Positions 1 through 8,146 of a stretch of 64,000 nt of DNA are shown here, piece after piece. The stretch covers positions 15,468-79,467 of the forward strand of contig JAKFEW010000131.1 in the NCBI GenBank assembly GCA_036675505.1. Reading direction: 5' to 3'. Numbering within the stretch: the first letter of the stretch is position 1; every line of letters starts with the position of its first letter. This DNA is from JAKFEW01 sp036675505 (GTDB lineage Bacteria > Cyanobacteriota > Sericytochromatia > S15B-MN24 > JAQBPE01). The position numbers were made by a program, and so were the translations under genes. A model generated the notes under the pieces. It had not been told where the DNA came from. It searched no databases and was given only the letters and a program-made list of their open reading frames with translations.

Positions 1-312
1 ATCGACAACCTCATCGGCAATGCGCTCAAGTTCACCGACGCGGGCGACGTGGCGCTGACCGCGTGCCTCGCCGGCGACGCTGTGCGGATCGAGGTGCGTG
101 ACACGGGCCCCGGCATCGCGGACGATGTGAAGGCGCGGATCTTCGATCGCTACTTCCACCTGGCCCAGCGCAAAGAGAAGAACCAGGGCGGCTTCGGGCT
201 CGGCCTGGCCTTCTGCGAGCGGGCCGTACGCGCGATGGGCGGCACGATCGACGTGCGTGACGCCGAGGGCGGCGGGACGGTCTTCGGCTTCACGCTGCCG
301 ATCGCCCCGTGA
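1..312 (+). CDS. Sensor histidine kinase, C-terminal part (5' end outside window)
   Basis: The frame is open from base 1 and encodes the last 103 residues of a histidine kinase ATPase domain. The N box (DNLIGNALKF), G1 box (DTGPGI), F box (IFDRYF) and G2 box (GGFGLGLAF) are in canonical order, so this is the ATP-binding half that phosphorylates a histidine upstream of the window. The sensor and dimerisation domains are not visible, so the signal and partner regulator cannot be inferred. No response regulator follows directly. The next gene is convergent and stops 4 bp downstream. Confidence 0.95.
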   Translation: MDNLIGNALKFTDAGDVALTACLAGDAVRIEVRDTGPGIADDVKARIFDRYFHLAQRKEKNQGGFGLGLAFCERAVRAMGGTIDVRDAEGGGTVFGFTLPIAP

Positions 313-315
313 CGC

Positions 316-747
316 CTACCGCCGGCCGCGCAGCTTCAAGCCCAATAGCACCGTCTGGTAGGTCACGCTAAGCACCGCCCGCAAGGCAGAGCTCTCGAAG
401 CCGGGCGGCAGGCGGCCCTCGTCGGCGTCGATCGCGCGGTAGAACCAGCCCCAGCGTGTCAGGAAGGAGCGGCTCCAGGCCTCGCGGGCACCTGTGTCGG
501 TCGCGCCCATGGCGGCGCCGACGCGGCTCGCGATCGCCTCGTCGTCCAGCCCCGCGTCGAGCCAGCCTGTGACGTCCTTCCCGCTCACCTTCCATTCGGC
601 GAGTGCCCAGCTGTCGAGCGGGCTGTCCTCGAAGAGCAGGTACTCGCCGAGGCCTTCGCTGCGAGCGCGCCGCGCCTTGGCGAGCATGCGCGGCAGCCAG
701 ACGAGGCCGCCCACGCGGTCGAAAGGAGATGGCGGTTGGATGCCCAT
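316..747 (-). CDS. DUF5069 family protein
   Basis: A 143-residue soluble protein. The N-terminal stretch FDRVGGLVWLPRMLAKARR matches the signature of the DUF5069 family (R-x-GG-x-x-x-LPR-x-x-x-KAR), whose function is unknown. There is no signal peptide or membrane segment. An ATG at 759 is also in frame but is itself part of a TATGAT hexamer. The ATG at 747 lies 7 bases after that hexamer and has no Shine-Dalgarno sequence, so I start there and suspect a leaderless mRNA. It is divergent from the MFS-acyltransferase gene. Confidence 0.8.
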   Translation of the reverse strand: MGIQPPSPFDRVGGLVWLPRMLAKARRARSEGLGEYLLFEDSPLDSWALAEWKVSGKDVTGWLDAGLDDEAIASRVGAAMGATDTGAREAWSRSFLTRWGWFYRAIDADEGRLPPGFESSALRAVLSVTYQTVLLGLKLRGRR

Positions 748-754
748 ACCGCCG

Positions 755-797
755 ATCATACCCGCGCCTGGCGATTGCTTGCTCGCTCCGGTAGGAT
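755..797. promoter_or_regulatory. Divergent pair of -10 elements
   Basis: On the minus strand, TATGAT (755-760) is followed 7 bases later by the ATG at 747. On the plus strand, TAGGAT (792-797) is followed 6 bases later by the ATG at 804. With normal -10 to +1 spacing, both transcripts would begin at or next to the start codon. Good -35 hexamers are not obvious; TGGCGA (769-774) sits 17 bp before the plus-strand -10. Confidence 0.55.
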
Positions 798-803
798 GGC
801 GGC

Positions 804-2732
804 ATGCACAATCCCGCCGTCCTGCTCCGCGATCGCCGCTTCTGGCCGCTCTTCTGGTCCCAGTTCCTGGGCGCCTTCAACGACAATCTGTTGAAGAACG
901 CGATCGTCATCATGATCGTGTACCAGGGGCTGCGCGTGTGGGGGATGGACGGCGAGGCGATGGCCACCTTCGCGCCGGCGCTGCTGATCCTGCCCTACTT
1001 CCTGTTCTCGTCGCTCGCCGGCCAGCTCGCCGACAAGTACCCGAAGTCCTGGCTGATCCGCCGCGTGAAGTTCGCCGAGGTCGTCCTGATGGCCGTGGCC
1101 GCGGCAGGCTTCCTGCTCGGTGTGCCGCAGATGCTGCTGGTGGTGCTCTTCTGCATCGGCATGCAGGCGACCTTCTTCGGCCCGATGAAGTACAGCGCGC
1201 TGCCGCAGTACCTCCGCAACGACGAGCTCGTGGCCGGCAACGCCCTGGTGGAGGGCGCGACGAACCTCTCGATCCTGCTCGGCACGATCGCGGGCGGCAT
1301 CTTGATCGCCATGACGGCGCCGGTCGCCGGCACCTGGGTGGTGGCGGGCGCGATCCTGCTCTGCGCCACCCTCGGCTGGCTGTGCACGCTGCGGCTGGTC
1401 GACGTGCCCGCCGAGGCGCCGGACCTCGCGATCGACTGGAACCCGATCACCACCACCTGGCGCCTCTGCGCACGGGCGGCGCAGCAACGCGGCGTCTGGA
1501 ACGCGATCCTCGCGATCTCCTGGTTCTGGACGATCGGCTTCGCGTTCCTGGCGCTCTTCATCCCCTGGGCCAAGAACGTGCTGCACGCCGACGAGCACGT
1601 CGTGACGCTATTCCTGGCGCTCTTCTCGATCGGCGTCGGCGTGGGCTCGATGCTCTGCGAGCGGCTGTCGTTCAACCGCCTGGAGCTCGGCCTGGTGCCG
1701 CTCGGCTCGATCGGCCTGAGCCTGTTCGCGCTGGACCTGGCGATCGCCTCCGGGCCCGCCAGCGAGGCCGTGATGCTGCTGCTCGCGCGCACCGAGTTCG
1801 CAGGCCCCGGGCCGCACCTGGTCGGCGTGCTGGCGTTCCTCTCGCTGCCGGCGGCGTGGCGGATCGTGGCGGATCTGGTGCTGCTCTCGATGTCGGCCGG
1901 CCTCTTCATCGTGCCGCTCTACACCTGCATGCAGACCTGGTCGGAGCCAGCCGAGCGCTCGCGCGTGATCGCGGTGAACAACATCCTCAACGCGATCTTC
2001 ATCGTGGCCTACGCCGGCGTGCAGATCGCGCTGCTCGCCTGGCTCACGGTGCCCCAGGTGTTCGTGGTGTTGGCGGTGGCGAACGCCCTCGTGGCGCTCT
2101 ACATCTACTCCGTGATCCCGGAGTTCACGCTGCGCTTCGTCGCGTACATGCTCACGCGCGTCGGCTACCGCCTGCGCGTGCTCGGCCGGCACCACATCCC
2201 CGAGGATGGCCCCGCGCTGCTGATCTGCAACCATGTCTCGTACGTCGATTGGCTGTTCATCGCCGGGGCCGTGCGGCGGCCGCCGCGCTTCGTCATGTGG
2301 GCGGGCTTCGCCAAGCACCCGCTCATGCGCGCCCTGATCGACCAGGCGCGGATCGTGCCGATCGGCTCGGCGAAGGACGACCCGGAGGCGCTCGAGCGTT
2401 CGCTCGATCAAATCGCGGCCGAGCTCGCGACAGGCGAGCTCGTGTGCATCTTCCCCGAAGGCAAGCTCACCGGCGACGGCGAGGTCGCCGCGTTCAAGGC
2501 GGGCGTCGAGCGCATCATCGCGCGCACGCCGGTGCCGGTGATTCCCATGGCCCTGCGCGGGCTTTGGGGCAGCTACTTCAGCCGGAAAGACGCCCCGGCG
2601 CTCACGCGCCCATTCCGGCGCGGCCTGTGGTCGCCCGTCGAGCTCGTGATCGGCGAGGCGGTGCCGCCCGAAGAAGTGACGGCGCCCATGCTGCGCGAGC
2701 GGGTGCTCGCGCTGCGGGGCGCCCGGGCCTGA
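804..2732 (+). CDS. MFS transporter fused to a PlsC-type acyltransferase
   Basis: A 642-residue two-domain protein. Residues 1 to about 430 are a 12-helix major facilitator transporter of the LplT lysophospholipid-transporter type (N-terminal FWSQFLGAFNDNLLKNA). Residues about 450-640 are a 1-acylglycerol-3-phosphate-type acyltransferase with the HX4D motif (NHVSYVDW) and the FPEGKLT motif. Known LplT-PlsC-Aas fusions also carry an acyl-ACP/CoA synthetase. That third domain is absent here. The likely role is to flip lysophospholipids across the inner membrane and re-acylate them. There is no conventional Shine-Dalgarno; the TAGGAT hexamer 6 bases upstream suggests a leaderless start. Confidence 0.9.
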   Translation: MHNPAVLLRDRRFWPLFWSQFLGAFNDNLLKNAIVIMIVYQGLRVWGMDGEAMATFAPALLILPYFLFSSLAGQLADKYPKSWLIRRVKFAEVVLMAVAAAGFLLGVPQMLLVVLFCIGMQATFFGPMKYSALPQYLRNDELVAGNALVEGATNLSILLGTIAGGILIAMTAPVAGTWVVAGAILLCATLGWLCTLRLVDVPAEAPDLAIDWNPITTTWRLCARAAQQRGVWNAILAISWFWTIGFAFLALFIPWAKNVLHADEHVVTLFLALFSIGVGVGSMLCERLSFNRLELGLVPLGSIGLSLFALDLAIASGPASEAVMLLLARTEFAGPGPHLVGVLAFLSLPAAWRIVADLVLLSMSAGLFIVPLYTCMQTWSEPAERSRVIAVNNILNAIFIVAYAGVQIALLAWLTVPQVFVVLAVANALVALYIYSVIPEFTLRFVAYMLTRVGYRLRVLGRHHIPEDGPALLICNHVSYVDWLFIAGAVRRPPRFVMWAGFAKHPLMRALIDQARIVPIGSAKDDPEALERSLDQIAAELATGELVCIFPEGKLTGDGEVAAFKAGVERIIARTPVPVIPMALRGLWGSYFSRKDAPALTRPFRRGLWSPVELVIGEAVPPEEVTAPMLRERVLALRGARA

Positions 2733-2735
2733 GCC

Positions 2736-3404
2736 TTACTTGACGGCCGAGAAGGTGTTCTGGGCCGTGTCGTAGGTGGCCATGCGGCCGCCGGCCGCGA
2801 TCGTCACCAGGCCGCGCGCGAGGCTGATCGTGGCGCCGTCGGGGGCGGTGCCCTTCACCCGGAGCGGCGCGAGCAAATCCGCCGAGTCGGGGCCCGTGCG
2901 GGCCACCGCGCCCGACAGCAGGCCGTCCCAGTTCTCGATCGGGCTGAGCGCCTCGTCTTGCGAATCGAGCTCGCGAATGACGGTGTAGCCGGTTCCCGGC
3001 ACCACCACCTCGACCACGTGGTAGGTCTTCGACGAGTCGGGCGGTGGGTTGAGGTAACGGCTGAACGTGAAGCTCCACGCGCTGCCCATCGCAGGAACGG
3101 TGCGGCCGTTCGCGTCGAGGTGCTCGCCGCGGAAGCCCACCAGGTGGTAAGCGTCCGTCGCCGGCGGCAGGGCCGTCACGTGCTGGGCGGCCAGGGTGAG
3201 CGCGCTGCGCAGCGTGGTCGGCTGCGAGAGCGTCACCTGCTTCGCGCCGGGCGGCAGCGCGGCCGCGGGCGGCTGGCAGCCGCAAAGCGCGAGGCCTGCG
3301 ACCGCTGCGAGCGTCATCGCCGCGCGGCCGGGGCGGCCCTGGGCTGCGCGCAAGGCCTGGCCCCAGCCAGGCAGAGGGCGACCGGGAGGAGGGGACTCGT
3401 GCAT
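2736..3404 (-). CDS. Hypothetical lipoprotein
   Basis: A 222-residue protein of unknown function with a lipoprotein signal (hydrophobic MTLAAVAGLAL followed by the lipobox CGC), so it is probably anchored to a membrane on the periplasmic side. The mature part has no motif I recognise. The frame stays open upstream to 3710, but that part overlaps a promoter and a run of hairpins and does not look coding. The start could also be the ATG at 3317, directly before the hydrophobic segment. Neither start has a strong ribosome binding site. A SigB/SigF-type promoter lies 50-80 bp upstream. It is convergent with the preceding gene. Confidence 0.7.
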   Translation of the reverse strand: MHESPPPGRPLPGWGQALRAAQGRPGRAAMTLAAVAGLALCGCQPPAAALPPGAKQVTLSQPTTLRSALTLAAQHVTALPPATDAYHLVGFRGEHLDANGRTVPAMGSAWSFTFSRYLNPPPDSSKTYHVVEVVVPGTGYTVIRELDSQDEALSPIENWDGLLSGAVARTGPDSADLLAPLRVKGTAPDGATISLARGLVTIAAGGRMATYDTAQNTFSAVK

Positions 3405-3434
3405 AGGAGGGAGGGCCTCACTTCTCTTGAAACG

Positions 3435-3634
3435 CTCGCTTGGCGAGTGGTGGCCATTTACCCGCCCTGTGCGGATCCAAACCCGCGCGAAGGCTGAAAC
3501 GCCCGCCACACCAAGTGTTTTCCACCACGGAAACACTGTTGCCAAAGGGCAACTAGATCCAACGCGCTTCGCGTCCGCGAAGCGGCAATATCTCATCGAG
3601 ATGCCGAATATCGGCTTCCCGTGGCAACCTCGGG
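3435..3634. repeat. Series of seven short hairpins in an intergenic region
   Basis: Short inverted repeats follow one another: 3435-3447 (5-bp arms), 3514-3537 (7-bp arms plus two inner pairs), 3538-3553 (6-bp arms GTTGCC/GGCAAC), 3565-3584 (9-bp arms CGCTTCGCG/CGCGAAGCG), 3590-3602 (5 bp), 3603-3615 (5 bp) and 3618-3634 (4 bp). The rest of the 376-bp gap (3635-3780) is AT-richer and I see no gene in it. The series could be a structured RNA, a set of operators or a decayed element. No known RNA family was recognised. Confidence 0.5.
3458..3482 (-). promoter_or_regulatory. SigB/SigF-type promoter candidate
   Basis: Reading the minus strand, GTTTGG (3477-3482) is followed after exactly 13 bases by GGGTAA (3458-3463). 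This matches the GTTTaa-N12-15-GGGTAt consensus known for SigB/SigF-class (group 3) sigma factors. It would start transcription near 3450 towards the lipoprotein at 3404. A group 3 sigma factor is encoded at 55821-56561. Confidence 0.55.
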
Positions 3635-3780
3635 GATAGATATTTCCACCATTTATTAGCGTACACAGAACCGGACAGCCCGCCGATGCGATAGACCTAT
3701 GAAACATCAATATCGTCGTTGCGAATTCGGCCTGTCCTTCGACGGTAACACGCGCGGTCTGGCCATTTCGTGGGCGTGGA

Positions 3781-5517
3781 TCACGCGCGGGGCGAACGGG
3801 CCCCGGCCTTCATGCGCAAGAGCTGGCGGAGGGTCTTCGTGTTCAGCACGTCGTCCTTCGTCAGCCAGGCCCGGCGGGCGATCGCGATCGCGAGCCGCAT
3901 GTCGCCGAGGCCCGAGGGCGTGTGCGCGTCGGAGCCCAGCGCGAGCTTCACGCCGGCCGCGTGCGCCTGGCGCGCGGCGGCGGCGTCGAGGTCCATGCGG
4001 TCGTAGGAGCCGTTCACCTCGAGCGCCTTGCCGTGGCGCGCGGCCTCCGCGATCACGGCCGCCAGGTCGTAGTCGTAGGGTGGCCTGCGGCTCAACAGGC
4101 GTCCGCTCGGGTGGTTCAGGCTGCGCACGTGAGGGTTGGCGATCGCCCCGCGCAGGCGCGCCGTGATGCGCTCCTCGTCCTGCCTGAGGCCCAGGTGGAT
4201 CGACGCGCCGACCCAGTCGAAGCGGGCGAGCTCGGCGTCATCGAAGTCGAGCTCGCCGGTGGCGCGGATTTCGAGCTCGACGCCGTCGAGGATGCGGAAC
4301 GGCGCGAGCGTCTCGTTGAGCGCCGCGATCTCCCGGCGCCTCGCGGCGGCCTTCTCGTTGGTCAGGCCGCGCGTCACGCCCAGGCTGTAGGAGTGGTCCG
4401 TGATCACGATGTAGGCGTAGCCGCGGGCGATCGCGGCGCGCGCCATCGCCTCGATCGAGGCCTTGCCGTCCGACCAGGTCGAGTGCGCGTGCAGGTCGCC
4501 ACGCACGTCGTCGAGGGTGATCAGCGCGGGGAGCTCCCCCGCGTCGGCCGCCTCGATCTCGCCGCGGTCCTCGCGCAGCTCGGGCGGGATCCAGGCGAGG
4601 CCGAGGGCCTCGTACAGGTCGGCCTCCGTGCGCGCGGCCACGACCTTGCCGTCCGCGAGCCCGGTCAGCCCGTACTCGTTCAGCCGATACCCACGCTCGA
4701 GCGCGCGTTGGCGCAGCTTGATGTTGTGCGCCTTCGAGCCGGTCCAATGCAGCAGGGCGGCGCCCCAGTGGGCGGGATCGACCAGGCGCAGGTCGACCTG
4801 GAAGTCGTCGCTCGTCAGGAAGGTGATGCGGGCCTCGCCGCTCGAGAGCACCTCCTTGACGATCGCCAGGTGCGCTAGCGCCCGCTCGACCACGCCTGCG
4901 TCATGCACAGCGACCAGCAGGTCGACGTCGCCGACGGTCTCCCGGCGGCGGCGGATGCTGCCGCCGGCCTCGACGGCGGCGACCGTGGGGATCTCGCGGA
5001 TGGCGGCCTGGACCCGCTCCGCGAGCGGCCAGGCGACGCCGAGCGGCAGGCGGGTCTGGCGCTTGCCCATGCGCCCGAGTTCGCGCAGGATCGACGCCTC
5101 GAACTTCTCGCCCATGCCGGGGATCTCGCGCACGCGGTGGCGGCGTGCGGCCTCGGCGAGCTCGGGCAGGCTGGTGACCCGCAGGTGACGGTAGAGCGCG
5201 TTGGCCTTGGCCGGGCCGATGCCCGGCACCGCGAGCAGCGCGAAGACGCCTTCGGGGATTTCCCGGATCAGCTGGTCCAGGTACGCGCTGCGCCCGCCCG
5301 TGGCGAAGAAGCCCGCGATCTTCTCGGCGATCGAGGCGCCGACGCCCGGGATCTCGGTGAGCTTGCCGGCCTCGTGGAGGGACTCGACGTCGGTCCCGAG
5401 CTCCTGCACGTGGCGCGCCGCGTCCCGGTAGGCCCGGATCCGGTACGCGCTCTCTTGCTTGAGCTCGAGCGCGGCCGCGATGTCTTCGAGGAACCGCACG
5501 ACGTCTTCGTTCCGCAT
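3781..5517 (-). CDS. polX: DNA polymerase X family protein with PHP domain
   Basis: A 578-residue bacterial PolX. The N-terminal Pol-beta-like helix-hairpin-helix region (residues 1-150) contains two hairpins (EIPGVGASIAEKI and AVPGIGPAKANAL). The nucleotidyltransferase core follows, with GSIRRR (186-191) and the catalytic GDVDLLV (196-202). A C-terminal PHP phosphoesterase domain starts near residue 340 (GDLHAHSTWSDG). In related enzymes the polymerase fills short gaps in base-excision repair and the PHP domain gives 3'-5' exonuclease or phosphatase activity. The start at 5517 is supported by an AGGAGGG ribosome binding site 8 bases upstream. In-frame codons continue further upstream but lack such a site. 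It is divergent from the next gene, itself a PHP protein. Confidence 0.93.
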   Translation of the reverse strand: MRNEDVVRFLEDIAAALELKQESAYRIRAYRDAARHVQELGTDVESLHEAGKLTEIPGVGASIAEKIAGFFATGGRSAYLDQLIREIPEGVFALLAVPGIGPAKANALYRHLRVTSLPELAEAARRHRVREIPGMGEKFEASILRELGRMGKRQTRLPLGVAWPLAERVQAAIREIPTVAAVEAGGSIRRRRETVGDVDLLVAVHDAGVVERALAHLAIVKEVLSSGEARITFLTSDDFQVDLRLVDPAHWGAALLHWTGSKAHNIKLRQRALERGYRLNEYGLTGLADGKVVAARTEADLYEALGLAWIPPELREDRGEIEAADAGELPALITLDDVRGDLHAHSTWSDGKASIEAMARAAIARGYAYIVITDHSYSLGVTRGLTNEKAAARRREIAALNETLAPFRILDGVELEIRATGELDFDDAELARFDWVGASIHLGLRQDEERITARLRGAIANPHVRSLNHPSGRLLSRRPPYDYDLAAVIAEAARHGKALEVNGSYDRMDLDAAAARQAHAAGVKLALGSDAHTPSGLGDMRLAIAIARRAWLTKDDVLNTKTLRQLLRMKAGARSPRA

Positions 5518-5616
5518 CCTGGAACCCTCCTGGCCGGTGCCACGCGCTTTCATGGTCGCCGCGCGCCGCGCCGGCCACAACGCTCGGCCTCCTGCCAGCG
5601 GGAAGCGAAATTTAAT

Positions 5617-5645
5617 TTAAAGTTAGGTAAAATTTGCGTTATAAT
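5617..5645 (+). promoter_or_regulatory. Promoter of the PHP hydrolase gene
   Basis: A perfect TATAAT (5640-5645) lies in an unusually AT-rich tract (5608-5648). A weak -35 candidate, TTAAAG (5617-5622), is 17 bp upstream. A GGAGG ribosome binding site (5655-5659) and the ATG at 5667 follow. Confidence 0.65.
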
Positions 5646-5666
5646 GAAACGACCGGAGGTCATTCC

Positions 5667-6782
5667 ATGATGCGCCAGCGCCCCACGCCTCGCCCGTCCC
5701 TTCGCCGCGCCGTCGTCGCGGCCGCCATTTTGGCGATGGCCCTCGGCTGCAGCCAGGCGCCCCGCGCCACCGCGCCCGCCATCCGCGGAACCGGGACCGC
5801 CGAGGCGACCCGCACGGCGGGCCGCTGGTGGTCGGTCCAGCTCCACGCCCACAGCACCTACAGCGACGGCAACCTCGGCGTCGCGGCGATGATCGCGAAG
5901 GCCAAGCAGGCGGGCCTCGACGCGCTCGCGATCAGCGACCACGAGACGACGACCCACTGGCTCGACCCCGCGTTCGTCGTGGAGCGAGACCTGTTGCTCC
6001 TGCGTTCGCTCGAGGCCGCGGACGGCGACGGCCGCAACCACATGGGCGTGCATGGCCTGCGCGGCATCGACCCGATCCTGCCTGTGGGCACCCGCGACCA
6101 CGTGCTGGCCCAGGCGGCGGGGCGCGGCGGCACGGTCGTGATGAACCACCCGTACAACCGCCTGATCCCCTGGACGCCCTTGAAGTTCGATGCGCGCGTC
6201 CACGCGATCGAGGTCTGGAACTCGTGGTACTGGACGCCGCTGCGTACCGCCGACCAGGAGGAGCCTGCCGTGCGCGAGGCCCGGCTGCAGAACGACAGGG
6301 CGATCGCCTGGTGGGTCGAGCTGCTGAAGGGCGGCACGCGCGTCGCGGCGATCGCCGCCGCCGATTTCCACCGCGCCCCACAACGCCTCGATGCGCCCTG
6401 CACGCTCGTGTGGGCCGAGACCCGCACCCAGGACGCCTTGCTCGCCGGCATCCGCGCCGGCCGCACGGTGCTCGTGAACGGCCCGCGCGAAGCGCGCCTG
6501 GAGCTCACCGCGGACGCCGACGGCGACGGCCGCTTCGAGGCGATGATCGGCGACACGACGCGCCGCACGGCGCGCTTCCAGCTGCGGGTCACGGGCGGCA
6601 AGGGGCTATCGCTCAAGCTCCTGCGGGGCGACGAGGTCCGGCTCGATCGCGAGGTGCCGTCCGACGACTGGACGGTGGCGGTGGACGGCGTCGGCGGCCT
6701 CGGCGCGCCGTTCGTCTACGCGCGCCTCGACGGGACGTTCTCGACGCCTCGCGCGATGACCTCGGCGCTTTACTTGCGGTAG
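5667..6782 (+). CDS. CehA/McbA-type PHP metallohydrolase lipoprotein
   Basis: A 371-residue exported hydrolase. A basic, hydrophobic N-terminus ends in a lipobox (AMALGCS), so a lipid-anchored periplasmic protein is predicted. The PHP domain begins near residue 60 with QLHAHSTYSDG and continues with ALAISDHE, NHPYN and AADFHRA, which supply the expected histidine and aspartate metal ligands. Relatives hydrolyse phosphoesters or carbamates such as carbaryl; the substrate here is unknown. The ATG at 5667 has GGAGG 7 bases upstream. Its stop codon overlaps the ribosome binding site of the next small gene, so the two are probably cotranscribed. Confidence 0.85.
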   Translation: MMRQRPTPRPSLRRAVVAAAILAMALGCSQAPRATAPAIRGTGTAEATRTAGRWWSVQLHAHSTYSDGNLGVAAMIAKAKQAGLDALAISDHETTTHWLDPAFVVERDLLLLRSLEAADGDGRNHMGVHGLRGIDPILPVGTRDHVLAQAAGRGGTVVMNHPYNRLIPWTPLKFDARVHAIEVWNSWYWTPLRTADQEEPAVREARLQNDRAIAWWVELLKGGTRVAAIAAADFHRAPQRLDAPCTLVWAETRTQDALLAGIRAGRTVLVNGPREARLELTADADGDGRFEAMIGDTTRRTARFQLRVTGGKGLSLKLLRGDEVRLDREVPSDDWTVAVDGVGGLGAPFVYARLDGTFSTPRAMTSALYLR

Positions 6783-6792
6783 GAGGGAACTC

Positions 6793-7017
6793 ATGGCCTC
6801 CCGCGAACAGCTCGCCGAGGCGTTGCGCCTCTTCACGGAGAACGGCTACCTCGATCGCCTGGAGGCCGATGCGCTCGTGGAGCTCGTGCTGGCCGACGGC
6901 AAGATTTCGGATGACGAGCGCGCCTTCCTCGAGGGCGTCATCACGACCTGCAACCTCGAGGAAGCCGCGCTGCTCCGCATCAAGGGCTTGCTCGACGGCA
7001 GCCGCCTCCGCCGCTGA
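6793..7017 (+). CDS. Small TerB-like helical protein
   Basis: A 74-residue soluble, probably all-helical protein. The segment DALVELVLADGKISDDERAF, followed by a second helical pair, resembles a half-length TerB/DjlA-type domain (acidic loop D-G-K-I between helices). That family is linked to stress, metal or membrane processes, but its chemistry is undefined. The stop codon of the upstream hydrolase is embedded in the TAGGAGG ribosome binding site, which suggests translational coupling. The family assignment is tentative. Confidence 0.6.
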   Translation: MASREQLAEALRLFTENGYLDRLEADALVELVLADGKISDDERAFLEGVITTCNLEEAALLRIKGLLDGSRLRR

Positions 7018-7021
7018 GCGG

Positions 7022-7543
7022 TCACTTCGGCTCCGGATCGACGTGCTCGAGCTCTTCCATGAACCCGCCACCCGCGCCGCCACCCAACGCGGCGAGCTGG
7101 GTGCGGTAGGCCATCGCGACCTGGCCGCGGCCCTCGCGGGCCAGGCGCGCGGCCTCGGCGGGGTTCATCGACGCGAGCGGCGCCGCGCCGCCGATGCGGG
7201 TCGCGATCTCGCGCAGCGCGTCCGCGCCCGCGCGGTCGCGGAACAGCAGCAGGTAGGCCGTGGTCAGCTTGCCGCTCGCCGCCATCAGCTCGGGCGTCGC
7301 GGCGGCAGGATTGGTGCCCTCGAGGCGTTCCTCGGCGATGACGAGGAGCGTCATCGCGTCGTCCATGAACACCACGGCGGCCCGGCGATCCTCGGCCAGC
7401 GTCCAGGTCAGGGCCGGCACCTGGGTCTCGAAGGCGTCGGAGCGCATCGCATCGATCGCGATCGGCGACTCTTGCGCCAGGGCGGGCGCGGCCAGCCCCG
7501 CCGCGGCCAGGTATGCACAGGTGATTGCTCGGATGACGCGCAT
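7022..7543 (-). CDS. Secreted hypothetical protein
   Basis: A 173-residue protein with a clear signal peptide (MRVIRAITCAYLAAAGLA, then APALAQ with an Ala-x-Ala type cleavage site), so it is probably periplasmic. The mature domain is rich in alanine and leucine and probably helical, ending in a glycine-rich stretch and an acidic tail. I recognise no family. The start at 7543 has GAGGAGG about 8 bases upstream; the longer in-frame start at 7570 lacks one. It is convergent with the TerB-like gene, whose stop lies 4 bp away. Confidence 0.72.
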   Translation of the reverse strand: MRVIRAITCAYLAAAGLAAPALAQESPIAIDAMRSDAFETQVPALTWTLAEDRRAAVVFMDDAMTLLVIAEERLEGTNPAAATPELMAASGKLTTAYLLLFRDRAGADALREIATRIGGAAPLASMNPAEAARLAREGRGQVAMAYRTQLAALGGGAGGGFMEELEHVDPEPK

Positions 7544-7629
7544 GAGAAGGGCCTCCTCACCCCCGCCCATGCTAGCCCCGCCGGTTCAGGCTCGCCAACG
7601 GACGAGCGCGGCTCGCCACGCGGGCCCGG

Positions 7630-7654
7630 GTTGAAACCCAAGCTCGGCGGGTAC
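7630..7654 (+). promoter_or_regulatory. SigB/SigF-type promoter candidate
   Basis: GTTGAA (7630-7635), a 13-bp spacer, then GGGTAC (7649-7654). The geometry is identical to the minus-strand site at 3458-3482. It would transcribe the 128-residue gene at 7729 with a leader of about 70 bases. Confidence 0.5.
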
Positions 7655-7728
7655 ACATAAGACGGCTTGCAGGCGGGCCCGCGCTGCCGCGGGAAGCATG
7701 CGGATGAGGGGATGAAGGAGGTCCGGCC

Positions 7729-8115
7729 ATGCTCGGATTCGACCGCCGCATCGTCCTGGAGGACCACCAGGGCGCCAAGCACCCGGTGTACCTGCTGGAG
7801 ACGATCGCCAGCCACCTCTTCGTCCTGCTGCCGCCCGACGCTGCCGATCAGCTCTCGGCGATGCAGGCCGACAAGGCCGACGCCGAGTTGGCGCTCGAGG
7901 TGCTCGAGTCGGACCTCATGGTGATGGACGTGCGCAGCCACCAGTTCCTCGAGCGCGGCGAGATCGCGCAGGCGCTGACGACCTCGCGGCACCACATCCT
8001 GGTGCTGCTCGGTCGGCGCCTGGGCGGCGAGGCGCTGCCGGCAGCCGAGCCCAGCGAAGCCGATCTGAGCGCCCACGCCTTCGCCGAGGAGTTGCAGCGC
8101 CGCACGGCGTGGTAA
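7729..8115 (+). CDS. Hypothetical protein
   Basis: A 128-residue soluble protein of unknown function, mixed alpha/beta at the start (MLGFDRRIVLEDHQG) and then mostly helical. It has no signal peptide or membrane segment. An ideal AAGGAGGT ribosome binding site (7715-7722) is 6 bases before the ATG. A candidate SigB/SigF-type promoter lies upstream and a strong hairpin terminator downstream, so it is probably a single-gene unit. A general-stress role is possible from the promoter only. Confidence 0.75.
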   Translation: MLGFDRRIVLEDHQGAKHPVYLLETIASHLFVLLPPDAADQLSAMQADKADAELALEVLESDLMVMDVRSHQFLERGEIAQALTTSRHHILVLLGRRLGGEALPAAEPSEADLSAHAFAEELQRRTAW

Positions 8116-8146
8116 TTTCCGGTTATCACCTTAACCTTCGAAATCG

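Noticed and set aside
3465..3476. String CGCACAGGGC on the minus strand, like the start of a c-di-GMP-I riboswitch
   Set aside because: The rest of the riboswitch core (GCAAA... and the second helix) is missing. The bases are explained as the spacer of the SigB/SigF-type promoter.
3405..3710. N-terminal extension of the lipoprotein at 2736-3404
   Set aside because: The extension is open but would place the lipoprotein signal more than 100 residues inside the protein. It overlaps the promoter and the hairpin series.
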